Positions 43,440-55,900 are shown, counted from the stretch's first letter. The stretch: DNA of 64,000 nucleotides from Amaurobius ferox (GCA_951213105.1 OX578152.1:97400568-97464567), one strand, 5' to 3'. Notes: generated from the letters alone by a model not told the origin. Numbers and translations are program-made.

Positions 43440-44580
43440 AAAATTACGCTTTGAAAACTCTAGAGACACTTCACACCAAACTATTTGATTTGACGAAAAA
43501 ATGAGAAACGTCTGAAAAGAAAAACGGAAAAGTGAGATAGAGACTTGATATGTACGGGTTAATCATTCAATTAAACCCTCAGTAAAAATATTTTTTTTTT
43601 CAACGATGTTCATTTGATGGAAGGGGGTGTTCCATACAAAAACGTTTGAAAGGTGAAATTAGAAAATCATACTTCGCTATGAGATAGAGACTTTAACTTT
43701 AGTGTAAAGGTTACTCAAAAAGAAGAAAGTGAACAATTTCAGTTGATGTGCTGATTAAATGAGAAAAGCCTTCTTTTAAATAAGATAGAGACTTGAAATT
43801 TAGTATACAAGTCAATCGTTTGATGAAACCTCCGGAAAAAAAAATCACATTTTTCAAAAATGATTATTAATGTGTGTGTGTATGTGGGGGTGGGGGTGGG
43901 GGGGGATGCTCAACATCAAAAAGTTCGAACAGATAAGAATACTTCGTGATGAGATGGAGGTTTTGACTTTGGTGTAAGGGTAAATAAATAATTCGAAAGG
44001 AAGAAAGTGTACAATTTTAGTTTTCCGAAATTTGTCATTTTAAGGGTGCCGCACATCAAAAAGCTCTATTTACAGAAAAAATGAAAAACGTGTTCTTTTA
44101 AGTAAGGTGGAGATTTGAAATTTCGTGCACGGTTTAAAAGGCCGATAAAACTTCTTTGAAAAATTGGAATTTTCTTTAAAGTTTATTTGAAGATGTGCTT
44201 GCCCCACACCAAAACGTTCGAAATGTGATATGTGAAATTTGGTGCATGTGTCAAGAATTTGAGAAAACCTCTGGAAGAACTCGAATTTATCTTAAATGTC
44301 CAATGTCCATCTAAGGGCGTGCTTCATACCAAAACGTTCGAAATGTGAAATGATAATAAAAAGTACTTTCTGATGAGGGTCTTTAAAATTAGTACAGAGG
44401 TAGATTGTTCGATAGGAAGAAAGTGCACAATTTTAGTTTTCATATGTTTGCTACTTTAAGGGTGTCATACACCAAAATGTTCGATTTGCCGAACATATAA
44501 AAACACCCACTTTAAGTGATATAGGGACATGGAATTAGGTACACTGCTCAATAGTTAATATAACAATTAAGATATAAACT
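43440..44580 (+). repeat. Z repeat array, about four units
   Basis: Recurrent blocks CACACCAAAACGTTCGAA, AGGTGAAATGATAATAAAA, GAGATAGAGACTTGAAATTT, TCGTTTGATGAAACCTC, AGGAAGAAAGTGTACAATTT and AATGAGAAACG, in units of about 290-330 bp. It includes a GGGGGTGGGGGTGG stretch (43887-43909). No coding potential. Confidence 0.7.
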
Positions 44581-44618
44581 TGAAATTTAGTACAAGTGAG
44601 TGTGAGAGTGTGTGAATT

Positions 44619-44789
44619 ATGTGGATCCGTAAGTCCTTCCGAGAGGTTGGTGATAGGAGAAGGTGGGTACGGTTTCTGTGAATGCCGCCACCACTGGGTT
44701 ACAGTCTAAATTAATTGGCACGTCCCGGTCATCCAAACAGATACCTTACACCTTCAAATAAATTGGACGGTCTGGATAAAGAAGAAGAA
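44619..44789 (+). mobile_element. S1 SINE copy E, 5'-truncated, GAA-tailed
   Basis: It begins inside the body at ATGTGGATCCGTAAGTCC. GAGAGGTTGGTGATAGG, CAAACAGATACCTTACACC and ATTGGACGGTCTGGATAAA follow, then a GAAGAAGAA tail. More diverged than copies A-D and F, hence older. Confidence 0.85.
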
Positions 44790-45474
44790 TTAAGAGAGTA
44801 GTAGATATTATGTTTTTCCACTAAGCCAAAGAGTATTCAAGATTTGCTTGCCGAACTTCAATTTTAAGTTTTTATCATTGTTAATTTCGGCAAATTCTTG
44901 TGGGGCATCCAGTGGGAGATATTCCACTTACCATTTGTATACTATAAATGGTCTTTGTACCCAGATAAAGTGTTTAGTTTTTAGATCTGATAGATAATAT
45001 TTTCTAAATTGTTTTCTTGAGCATACAAGAAAATGATCCAATATGTTCTTCGTAATCAAAATATTATTTGAATTATTTTCAGTGATAAAATCAAATATAT
45101 ACTTGGAAAGATTTCGAATGTGCCATTTTCCACACTAGACTTCCATAAGTTTGTCTTTTTCATAAACGCATGAATTTTATCACACAAAATAAATATCTTC
45201 ATTCAAATATCGCAATTTGCAAACCCAATTTTCATTGTGGGCGAGATTAAGAAATAAGACTTTTTTTTTGATAAAAATAATTTTATCTATTTATCGTTTC
45301 AGCATCCATTCCTTCGACAACCACCTAACTTCTTCATGTTAGTAAAAGTAATCCGACCCCATGTCCTTGAATAAATCTGCAAACAAACGACTATTAAGTG
45401 CGCCACATTTTAAGAAGTCGGTAATACTTGTGGCATCTGCACTAGTTTTGCATTTTAAGGCCAAAGAGTCCGCC
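44790..45474. other. No recognised feature
   Basis: AT-rich sequence with nothing supported. Confidence 0.4.
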
Positions 45475-45700
45475 AATAGTCATTTATTTCACAGGATATT
45501 TATTCATTAACAGTTAATTGTATTTTGATGAGGATTTTGCACCTGATTATATTAATAAATCACTCTGTTTGGACTCATAAATTTCCAAATGTGCCAAATT
45601 TAATTTTATATGGTGTTAATTCAATGCCAAGACCATTGTCTCAAGGTCTCAAGGACGGAGTTCAGCGAAGTGCCCAGGAGAGGGCGAGTCCTCCCTTTAA

Positions 45701-45891
45701 CCTTTTGCTTATGGGTGGGATAAAGTCAATCCCAAACGAAGAACCTCTCAAAAAGACAAGTATTTGACATACCCTGGACGCCAGTGCTTGCAAAGGGGGA
45801 TCGAACTGTTTGGGATAGGGTATGTCAAATAATTGTCTTTTTGAGAGGTTATTCGTTGGGAATTGACGCTGTACCACCCGTAAGCAAAAGG
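45701..45891. mobile_element. P3 element, shortest complete copy
   Basis: TTAA at 45697-45700 and 45892-45895. Ends CCTTTTGCTTATGGGTGGG and CCACCCGTAAGCAAAAGG. Arms of about 90 bp are inverted (CAAACGAAGAACCTCTC and GAGAGGTTATTCGTTGG). It defines the P3 termini cleanly. Non-coding. Confidence 0.9.
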
Positions 45892-45895
45892 TTAA

Positions 45896-46334
45896 ACTTC
45901 AAGCGAAAAGGAAAAAGAATAGAGATAGCGAGTTTCATAATTTTAAAGAGTTTACATCTAGAATGTGCTTGGAAGGGAGTTAGCGACGACCGAAGTCGGG
46001 CTCTTCTCCAAGTCTCCAGAAAGGAAAGACAAGGGCCCAAGTAAGCACCTGGTGAGGAGAGAAAGATAAGAGTGGTCTCTAGGGGCGCAGGGCCTTGAGT
46101 TTGAGCAACAGGAACGGATGAGATGGATAAAAAAGGGGGCAGGTTCGTCACGTAGCCACGAGTTCTTAAATGCCAGTGAGGGGTATGCGGATATCTAAAA
46201 GTCTATAACTAAGAAATTAGAGTAGTTATAAAACTATGCTAGACGCCCCCGCTTATGAGGGCAGAGTAACGTATCCTCCGGGTGGTGCTCAAGTAACGCC
46301 CTGGGAAGCTTTGGGATTACTTGAGTCCAAGATC
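45896..46334. other. GC-richer insert of unknown origin in HT copy 7
   Basis: Sequence such as GCGACGACCGAAGTCGGGC and TCCTCCGGGTGGTGCTC is not shared elsewhere in the window. No terminal repeats or coding sequence are recognised. It may belong to another element whose ends I cannot place. Confidence 0.35.
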
Positions 46335-46445
46335 CTTGTGCTGTGGATATTGTACACCATTATTTGCGATGTAAAAGAAGTAAGGTCATTACATTGCGCA
46401 GAGAAAGTCATGTGATTTACAGACTACATCAGATTTTTTTTTTCA

Positions 46446-48262
46446 TTCTGATTGAAGGGAAGGAGAGATAGCGGGGGGGAGAGATCAAATATTTCAAAAA
46501 GTGCTTGGAGAACGTTTAGGTCTTAATACTTATTTTTGCCGTCGAAATCTTGTTTTCGAATATTTTCTGGAAAATATTAATTTTCCTATACAATAGTATG
46601 AGGAAATAAAAATAATTTCTGTTCTTAAATAAATGCGGCAGAGAAATTTTGTGACCTCCACTCCTATCTCGAAATTTGACGCGCGTCTCATCAAAAGGTC
46701 TCATTAGAATATTATTCCTCGATAATACCGATATAATCTGAGAGCAGCTTATTTTACTTTTATCCCAAAGCTCTACGGGTAGAAACTTTCCGTCGATCCA
46801 TCTTCCGTATGTTGGCTCCACGAAGCGGAGATTTTGGCGGGCGCAATTAAGAAGGGCGCAGACAGCCGCCCCCCCCCCCCATTCCTCTAGTAATTGATCA
46901 TTGGCTCGCTCCCCGGTAGCAGGTGTGAGATTTAGCCCATCGTCGACCGCCGCCCCGTTGAATAATGGAAGCCCGTTTGAAGAGAAAGCTCTGGGGAATC
47001 TGGCAATGAGGCATTGATGGAGTGGCGCCTCCGGAAGAAAAAATGATGCGGGAGATGGTTGTGCTGGAATGCTTCCTTCACGAGGTCGCTCATTCCGGTT
47101 GTTTTTGTTGGTAGACGCGAAATTGCGGAACCTTTTCTTTTTTTTCTCGATGAAAGATTCAGCTCATAGTGCATCATTTACACCCTTAGCATTGAAACAA
47201 AAAATTATTCCTCCTCGCCCTCGTTCCCAGCAGCGTAGAACTTTTATTGTTTCTTCCATCCCTGGGTTGGAGGTTATTTAAGGCAATAAATAATGGGGGG
47301 GAATAGCGAAAAACATTACCCGGAGAAGCGCCGGTTGCAGAATTTTCCATTTTAGGGCTTATATACAAAAAGAGGAGTATTTATTATCTAGTTTATTTCC
47401 TTTGAATTCTTTCGTTTCGTAGATTCTCTCTCAACTCTTGCATTTCTTCATAGACGTCTCTTGTGTGGGCGCTGAGTGAGCAAAATATTAAGTCTTCAAG
47501 TAAATAATGACAAACACTATACTCTCTCCTTGGAATATTACCACGGTGAATAAAACAGTTCTTTACTGCAAAAGAGAACGATTTTGAAATGAAAGTGATC
47601 AAAATCTGAAGTTATTCTAAACTTCATGTTAATATCTATTAACTTCCCCTACCGGTACATAAAGGCCTAAGATAAAAATTATGATTTTGAACTCCTTATA
47701 TACTGTTGTATAGAAAAGTATAATTTACTCGAAATATTTAGAATTCGATATTTTGACGGATAAAAGGCATTTTAAGGCCACCTGAACCCATTTCAAACTC
47801 TTTAAGTGAGATGCGGGTGTGTGCATATATAGGCGTGGGCAAGGATGGAAAATAATCCCTTACTGGTGAAAAAATTACATAGCGTTAGTTACTGAACAAA
47901 TAAAACAATCATAATTCTGGAAATATATTGGTACAGTTTATGCGGGGAAGGAGTAATTTGTACTATGATCGAAAATGTGCTGAAATAATATATATTGGGG
48001 CAAATTAGACAAATGCTTCCAGCTTAAAACATATAGACCTGTTGCTAACTTGAAAATAAAAATACATTTTTTTTTATAAAACATTTTAAGCGAATAATTT
48101 GGTATGAAAAAGAAATGCTTTTATTGGGAAAGATCTTGCTTGAACAGCTACGCAGTGCAGTTCATACCCCATTCTACCCCATTAGCTTGGAACAAAATAT
48201 TCGACGAAATCTGATTAAACAGGGTGTTTTTGAGCACCAATTTGTTTATTCGCATCGACACC
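46446..48262. other. No recognised gene
   Basis: A less AT-rich island lies at about 46780-47290, with a C run of 12 (46869-46880) and unrecognised frames on both strands (46932-47177 minus, 47069-47281 plus). The rest is AT-rich. Confidence 0.4.
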
Positions 48263-48275
48263 CCCCTCCCTCCAT

Positions 48276-48394
48276 GCCAGCGGCTCTACCGTGCTGAAAA
48301 CACCGGTTCTCGTTAGATCACCGAAGTCAAGCAGTATCGGGCGCGGTTAGTACTTGGGTGGGTGACCACCTGGGAACACCGCGTGCTGTTGGCA
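48276..48394 (+). pseudogene. 5S rRNA-derived SINE head (copy F)
   Basis: About 119 nt from GCCAGCGGCTCTACCGTGC to GCGTGCTGTTGGCA. The internal control region is intact by eye (CACCGAAGTCAAGCAG, GGTGACCACCTGGGAACACC). Best preserved 5S head of the three. Confidence 0.92.
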
Positions 48395-48648
48395 CTCTTC
48401 GGGCGCGGTAGCCCGGTAGTTTGCGCGCTGGATTTGCACGCTGCCACAACTGCCGCCGTGTTCATGCGGAGTACGATCACGTTAAACATGTGGGTCCGTA
48501 AGTCCTTTCGAGAGGTTGGTGGTAGGGGAAGGAGGGTACGGTCCCTGTGGGTTCCGGTCTAAATTGGGTGGCACTTCCCGGCCGTCCAAACGGTTACCTT
48601 ACACCTTTCTGGTAGGTCGGACGGTCTGGGTCTCAACAACAACAACAA
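48276..48648 (+). mobile_element. S1 SINE copy F, 5S-headed
   Basis: 5S head (48276-48394), B-box-less tRNA relic GGGCGCGGTAGCCCGGTAG, S1 body with a small deletion (GTCCCTGTGGGTTCCGGTC) and a tail of about five CAA units. The target duplication CCCCTCCCTCC is at 48263-48273 and 48649-48659, with AT between the duplication and the 5S start. Confidence 0.92.
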
Positions 48649-48659
48649 CCCCTCCCTCC

Positions 48660-49689
48660 TTCTAGGAAATAGCTCGTGTTCTTGCGACAGAAACATTTTT
48701 GACAGATGGCATCGGAATTTAAGATCCTCCAATTTAGATAAAAGTTTTCAACTTTATGTATGTGAAAAATTTAATTTTTTCCTTCAAAATATGTAGCTTG
48801 AATATCCCCTCCCCCTAAAAAAAAAAAAAAAAATGGTGTAATGAAAAAATATTAGTCGTTTATGCGATGTAAGGAAAAAAAATGATTCCCGTCGAAAGGT
48901 TGATGCTGGCAGCTCTACTCTAGATGTGGTGTTACGGTCATTATTCCACTATGTCCAGCTAAAGCTAGTAGGCAAGGAGGCCAAGTCAGAATTCCATTTT
49001 CGGGTGCTTTAGGTCTTTGAACAAAGGACGCTGCATCCTTTACTATGGAAATTCAATGCTGATTCTAAACGAATTCAAGGCTAATAGTTTTTTGGGTCTG
49101 GTCTAGCTCAGATGAGGGCCAAGTGAAATAAAAAAGAAGAAGGGAAGAGAAGAAAAAAAATTAAACATGTCAATCATGCAACAAAAAGTGAACTGCAACA
49201 TATCAGTAATTTTGTAAATTTTCTCAATCTACATATCTTTAAAACTATAAATATAACTTAAGTTGAATTTGGGGGAAAAAATTGATAAAGATATAATTGT
49301 ATTATTATTTTTTGTTTTGGGTTAAATTTATATTTAGAGATTTAAAAAAGCTTGCAATCATAGGATTTGCTTGTAGGGTGGGGGTGGGGGGTTCCAAATG
49401 TAGGATTACCATGAACACAGCTGGTGCAGCCTTGTGAAGCTTGAACTAAAATGTCAAGCAATTTGAATGAGGCTAAGCGATAGAACTAAATTTGACAGTT
49501 TCAGCACAGTGCTTAAAATTGCGACTCATAGCAAGTTTTCTTACTGGTACTGCATATATCAGATATTCCATGCTAATAAGTCTATAAAAATTGTGAAACC
49601 GATTCATGTATGCTGATTGTTATCTGCAATGGAAGCTCTATCCTAATGCTTATAATATTTTGCTAAGACGAGAAAAATATATAATCCCA
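48660..49689. other. No recognised feature
   Basis: Mixed AT-rich sequence with an A tract at 48819-48834. No supported coding region. Confidence 0.4.
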
Positions 49690-52600
49690 TTTTTTTTCAA
49701 TTAAATAAATATATTTAAAATTTTTAAAATAAACAAACGTATTTGAAAGTTTAAATACTTATATGTAAAACAATTGCAATAAAATTTTTAATTATTTAAA
49801 AACAAATAAACATATTTCAAAATTTAGAAGAAAATGAACACATTTGAAAATGAAAAAATTTGAAAGTAAATAAAGATATTGCAAAATTTCAAATTGACCA
49901 AATACATTTAAAAATTGAAAGAATTGAAAGTAAATAAATGCATTTTCAAATTTTAAAGTAAAAAATGACATTTGAAAGTTTAAATAATTAAATGTAAATT
50001 AAAAATTATAAGAGAACTAAGTATTTAAAAATAATCAAACATATTTCACAATTTGGGAGAAAATAAACACATTTGAAGATTCAAATAATTGAAAGTAATT
50101 GAACATATTGTAACATTTAAAACTAACCAAACACATTTTGAATTAAATAAAACAAATTATGATAAATGTAAATAAATGTTTTAAATTTTTAAGGTAAACA
50201 AACGCATTTGGAACTTAAAATATCAAAAAGTAGAACAAAGACAATGAAAATTTAAATATTTAAAAGTAAATAAATATATTAAAATTTTACGTTCTAAAAT
50301 TTAAATATTTTTAAGTAAATAAGCATATTTTAAAATTAAAAAGAAAATTAACACATTCGAAGATTCAACTACTTGAAAGTAAACAAACATATTGCAACTT
50401 TTAAAACTAGCCAATATATTTTAAACTTTTAAAGTGAACAAATCTATTTGGAAATTAAAATATTAAAAAATAATAATAAAACAAATACAATAAAAAATTA
50501 AAATACTAAAAAGTAAATAAACATATTTAGAAATTTGAAAGAAAATTAACACATTTGAAGATTAAAATAATTAAAAGTAAACAAAATATATTAACATTTA
50601 AATCTAGCCAAACATATCTGAGAATTAAATAAAAAAGTCAAAAGTAAATAAATATGTTTTAAAATTTTTAATTAAATAAACGCCTTTAAAATTTTAACTA
50701 TTTAAAATAAAACAATCACAAAGAAAATTTTAAATATTTAAATATAAATAAATTTATTTCAAAATTTAAAGGGAAATAAATATAAACATATTGTGAAATT
50801 TAAAACTCATCAAATACGTTTGAAAATTGAAATAATTAAAAGCGAATAAATAATTTTTTTAAATTTTAAACAAAGGCATTTGAAATTTTAAATAGTTAAA
50901 AGTAAGGCAATTATAATAAAAATGTTAAATATTTAAAAGTAAATGAACAATTTCAAAATTTAAAAGGAAATAAACATATCTGAATATTCGAAGAATAAAC
51001 ATATTGCACCATTTAAAAGACATGAAAGTGAATTTAACATATTGCAACATTTAAAACTTATCAAATACACTTGAAAATTGAAATAATTAAAAGTAAATAA
51101 ATGTATTTTAAAATTTTAAAGTAAACAAAGGCATTTCAAATGTTAAATATTTAAAAGTAAAACAATTACAATAAAAATTTAAATATTTGAAAGGAAATAA
51201 GTCTATTTTAAAATTTAGATGAAATAAACATATTTAAATGTTCAAAGAATAAACATTTTGCACCATTGGAGTGAATGAAAGTGAATAAAACACATGAAAG
51301 TGAATGAAAATGAATAAACACAGGAAAGTGAATGAAAATGAATAAACACATGAAAGTGAATGAAAGTGAATAAACATATTACAACATTTACATCAAATAC
51401 ACAAATGAAGGTGAATAAACATATTACAACATTTACGTCAAATAATTCGAGAATTTATATAATTAAATGTAAGTAAATGTATGTTAAAATTTTAAAGTAA
51501 ACAAAGGCATTTGAAAGTTTAAATATGTAAAAGTAAAACAGTTACAAAAATATTTAAATATGTAACAGTAAATAGACGTATCACAAAATTTAAAAGAAGA
51601 TAAACATATTACATATTTGGAGATTCGAATATTTGGATGTAAACAAACATATTACAACATTTAAAACTAATCAAATAGGTCTGAAAGTTGAAATAATTAA
51701 AAGTAAATAAATATATTTAAGTTTTAAAATAGGTAAACACATTTGAAGATTGAAATAGTAAAAAGTAGAACAAAGACAAAAAAAAAATAAAGTAAATAAA
51801 TATATTTAAAAAAAATTAAGAAAATTAACACAATTAAAAGTCCAAATATTTGAAAATAAGTAAACATATTGCAGAATTTTAAGTTAACTACAGTTGAAAA
51901 TTAAAATCATTAAAGGTAAATAAATATATTTTCAGATTTTGATGTAAAAATGTATAGTATATGGAAGTTTGAATATTTAAATAAAAAAAGAGGGGAAAAA
52001 ATCAAATATTTAAAAATAAATAGAACATATTTTATTTATTAGAAAATAAGCACATCTAAAGATTCAAGTACTTGAAAGTATACAAACATATTTTGCCACA
52101 TATGAAAGTAACCAAACATATTTGAAAGTTGAACAAACATTTAAAAGTAAATAAAAAAAAATCAATGCTTAAGATATAAAAATGTTTCAAAATTTTAAAA
52201 GTAAACAAACATTTTGCAAAATTTACAACTAACTAAACACTTTTGAAAATTGAAATAATTAAAAATAATTAAATATTTTTTGACATTTTAAAGTAAACAA
52301 ACGCATCTACAATATTTAAAATTAAAAAAATGAAATATTTAAAAATAAATAAATGTATTTAAAAATTTAAGAGATATTAAAAGAAAGAAGATTCAGATAT
52401 TTGAAAGTCAACAAACGTATTTTAGCATTTAAAACTAACCGAATGCATTTAAAATTCGATATAATTAAATATATAAATGTACTTTTAAAGTTTAAAGTAA
52501 ACAAAAATATATGGAAGTTTAAATATTTAAAAGTGAAACAAAGACATTAAAAAAATATTAACAAAAAAATAAACATATTTCAAAATTGAGGAAAACTAGA

Positions 52601-52900
52601 CTTAAAGATTTAAATATGTGAAAATAATTACGCGTATTGCAACATTTACAACTAGCCAAACACATTTGAAAAGTGAAATAATTAGTATTAAATAACTATA
52701 TTTTTAATTTAAAAAAGAAGCAAACACATTTTGACGTTCATTCATAAGTATAAAAAATATGATAATAAATTTAAATATTTTATAAATAAAAATACTCCAG
52801 AATAAAAAATAAATAAATTTGTTCAAATAATTTAATATTTAAAAGTAAACAAGCATAGACTTAAATTAAATTAAATATTAAAATTTTACTGAAATAACTG
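49690..52900. repeat. Degenerate A/T satellite, about 3.2 kb
   Basis: Endlessly recurring AAAGTAAATAAACATATTT, TTTAAATATTTAAAAGTAAA and CAACATTTAAAACTAACCAA variants. The ATTGCAACATTTAAAACTA-type block recurs at roughly 200-280 bp steps (for example 50108, 50391, 50590, 50788, 51040, 51650, 51866, 52415, 52635), which suggests a higher-order unit of about 220 bp built from subunits of about 40-45 bp. The plus strand is A-rich with few C and G. A local subarray of TGAATGAAAGTGAATAAACA lies at 51270-51375. There are no open frames. Confidence 0.85.
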
Positions 52901-53449
52901 AAATTAAATACGTATATTCAAATTACACTAAACCAGGCTCATATTATGGCATGGGCATGAGGGGCATTGGGTCCCGCAATCTTTGGGGCCTCCAAACAGG
53001 CTCAAAATTATGTTTAATTCTCATTTTATCCCTATATGATCAAACCCATATGACTATATTACAAAGTATCGAAGACATGTTTTATTAAACAGTAAAAATA
53101 TGTAAATGGGTGTTTTTATGAGATTTGTTAAAATAGTTTTATTTTAATTGCTTTGAGAGTGAAGGGTAAACAGTATACACGTTTGATGTATTTTTCTATT
53201 AAATAAAATACGGTCTATTAAGAAATAATTAATAAATATTTATTTTTTATAATTAAATACATGCAGCAGAAATCAAATTCGTTTTCTCGCTTTCAATATG
53301 AACTGTGATTTTTACCAAAATCTATTTACTTAACTGCATTCATTAAAACTTTTGTAAAAGTTGTCATCAGCGGGAAGGGAGCAATTATTTTTCTGCCAAA
53401 GCCTCTGATTGCCATAATTGGGCCCTGCACTAGGCTAATCGAAGAAGGA
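52901..53449. other. No recognised feature
   Basis: AT-rich sequence with nothing supported. Confidence 0.4.
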
Positions 53450-53700
53450 CCCCTTGAGATCCAATCCTGAATGGAAGTGTAAATGATAAATTAGAGTCGC
53501 ACATACATGTCCAAACCTCTAACTCAGCTTTCCCTATGAAACACTCCCACCGCGGAGAAAGCAGTTTTAAAGGCAAAGTAAAATATATCGGTCTAGCTAG
53601 AACAAACACCGCGCGTCTGCCAGAGACTGTAATGCTGCTTTACAAAAAAGTGTTTTACAAAGTGATGTTCACGGCCAATTAGTATATCTTAACGGATTGA
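53450..53700 (+). repeat. V repeat copy 1 (old)
   Basis: CTTTCCCTATGAAACACTCC, CACCGCGGAGAAAGCAG, TTAAAGGCAAAGTAAA and TGCCAGAGACTGTAATG correspond to blocks at 55660-55800. Confidence 0.4.
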
Positions 53701-54489
53701 TAACTAGACTATCGGGGTGGGACCAAGTCAGAAACCCTAGGCATTTTGAATTCCCGCGAGAAATTTAAATAAATGGGAAAAAATAAATTTTCCAAACATA
53801 AAAAAAATTCGCCCAAACTGTTGTCTTAAATAATCTGAAAAATTGACTGATTTGTTATCTGTAGAATAAGATAGTTAATTAAATGTAGTTAAATGTATCT
53901 TAGTTAACTAATTTTATTTCAAAATCGGCCCTTTTCCTTAATTTTTATTTTTATTTTATGTAGTTATTTTATGTACCTATGAAGTTCTGCAATTGGTTCT
54001 TCAATTTAGTTGCAATCTTTTCTGTTGTTTCCTTTTCTGAAGCTATTTCATTTTTTGAAACTGGTTGTTTTCAATTTTCGTTCGTTAATTAGAGCTAAAT
54101 TTCGTAGTCTCGAATGTTTTTTATTAATTTCACGATGTTTTGGGTGAATTTTTTACATTCTCCTGATGTTCGTTTCACTCTGTTTATTATCGCCTTGATG
54201 TTTTTTTATTAGTTATTTCAGATTGGCAACGCTCAGCTTTCTGATACATTTAAACAACTATCCTATGCTGTTAATAACGAAGTATTTTAGCTTAAAATTT
54301 ACATAAACTTCGTTGCTGATTGACGGTCAAAGTGCTTGGAAGTTGTTTTATGTATTTATACCTTATCATTAGTGTTAGTTGGTACAGATAGAGAGAAGAA
54401 CGTTCTGATAAATAACAAGTAAAATAAAGTAGTTCTTTAATGTATCCTCTTTCATGATTTGTATATAACTTAACTATGTGAAAAATGTA
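53701..54489. other. No recognised feature
   Basis: AT-rich sequence with nothing supported. Confidence 0.4.
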
Positions 54490-55440
54490 TTTATTAAAAT
54501 ATACCAATTTTGAACTTTCTAGCTGCTCCGATTCTAGAATTATTCCCCAAAAACGAGTACATTCCTATAGCGGGCAAAAAACGGGCTAATCCGTTAAGTT
54601 TTAAAGTCCAAAGAATAAAAATCTACCACAAAGGGCAACGCCATATCAAATTTTATATTATCTTGATTAATAGAATCTGATTAGTTAGAGCAGTGTCCTT
54701 CAACCTGTGTTCCGCGGAAACCTAGGGTTCACTCAAACGCTTTAGGGGTTCCGCAAGTCGATACTACAATTCGTTGTTTTTGTTTTGTTTTTCTTTGTTT
54801 TCAATTTCATATGACATATATATGTATAATACAAATACTTTATATGAAATATTTATCTCCTTGTTTGAATTAATGCAAATTTATATCTTATATAAAGTTT
54901 TTATAACAAAGGCAGATACGCACCTTGTTCATAACACGTAATACGTAATATGACACATCCCCCCTAAAATCAAATCTGGGTGTGCTACTGAACGAAGGGT
55001 TCCATAAAAAAAATATCTCAAGAAAAGGGTTCCGCGAGATGACAAAGGTTGAAGAACACTGAGTTAGAGTATCAAATATTACTCCCACTGACAAATGAAC
55101 AACAGATCAAGTTAAATGAAGGATTGTAGAAACTAAGCTATGAACACAAATGTTACACAAAATGCTTAAATAATCTCTTAATTATGTTGATTGAACTTGA
55201 ACCAATGAAAATTATCTGGAACGTTTCCACTCGACTTCCTCATACATTCAAATTCCGTAATTTTTTTATTCCATTTGTAATCATATTCATTTTCAGAATG
55301 AACCAAAAATATGTATATCTTTCAAGTTTCGTACAGAAGATTTTTTTTTTAAATATTTGTAAAAATTATTTGAAATTTCTTTTTTTAAGCTGGTAACAAC
55401 TTTGTGACGCCGACGTCATTTCGTTTATCCGTGTTAATAA
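54490..55440 (+). repeat. W repeat copy 2 (old), split by a hAT MITE
   Basis: ACCAATTTTGAACTTTCTAG, GTACATTCCTATAGCGG, AGTTAGAGTATCAAATATT and TTATCCGTGTTAATAA correspond in order to W copy 1 once the insertion at 54691-55061 is removed. Confidence 0.45.
54691..55061. mobile_element. hAT-type MITE
   Basis: Target duplication AGTTAGAG (8 bp) at 54683-54690 and 55062-55069. Imperfect terminal inverted repeats are CAGTGTCCTTCAACCTGTG and AAAGGTTGAAGAACACTG, with subterminal TTCCGCGGAA/TTCCGCGAGA. At 371 bp it is non-coding. The CAGTG-TTC-CAACCT style of end is typical of Charlie-like hAT elements. Confidence 0.92.
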
Positions 55441-55639
55441 AAAGATGTCGTGGAATGAACGTCAAGCAGACGATATTTCTGCTAGACTTATATAGTATTG
55501 TAGCGCCACCTTACTGAAGCCAATTCTACTATTTCAATTTCTCGATAACTATATGATTTTAAGATTGGGTGGGCGCGACATTTTGATCACTGCACTTTCT
55601 TAATATGAAATTAAACAAATATCAAAATAAACTAACCGT

Positions 55640-55900
55640 GCGAGTGTCGATTAGATTCGCCAATGTCGCTTCCCCTATAGAACCGTCACACCACGGGAAA
55701 GAATGTTTGAAAGGCAACATAAATGAGGAGAACACATTCCGTGGCTTTGCCAGAGACTACTGACATTTCCCTTGAACCGTGGTTCCTCAGTGTGGTTTGT
55801 GACCATTATTCCGCAAAAAGGGCCGGATAACTTATTGGATCAAGGTGTCCCCGCGGATCTTAGATATTATATTCGTGAGAAATTTTAAACAAAATATGAT
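55640..55900 (+). repeat. V repeat copy 2 (old)
   Basis: CTTCCCCTATAGAACCGTC, CACCACGGGAAAGAATG, TGAAAGGCAACATAAATG and TTTGCCAGAGACTACTG correspond to copy 1 at 53450-53700. Confidence 0.4.

Larger units (their letters stand above)
45475..46445 (+). mobile_element. HT element copy 7, old, with about 700 bp inserted
   Basis: The left part CGCCAATAGTCATTTATTTC through TTAATTCAATGCC (45475-45625) and right part CTGTGGATATTGTACACC through TACATCAGATTTTTTTT (46335-46445) match HT copy 2 in order. The interval 45634-46334 is foreign. It includes P3 (45701-45891) and a more GC-rich segment of unknown origin. Confidence 0.6.
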
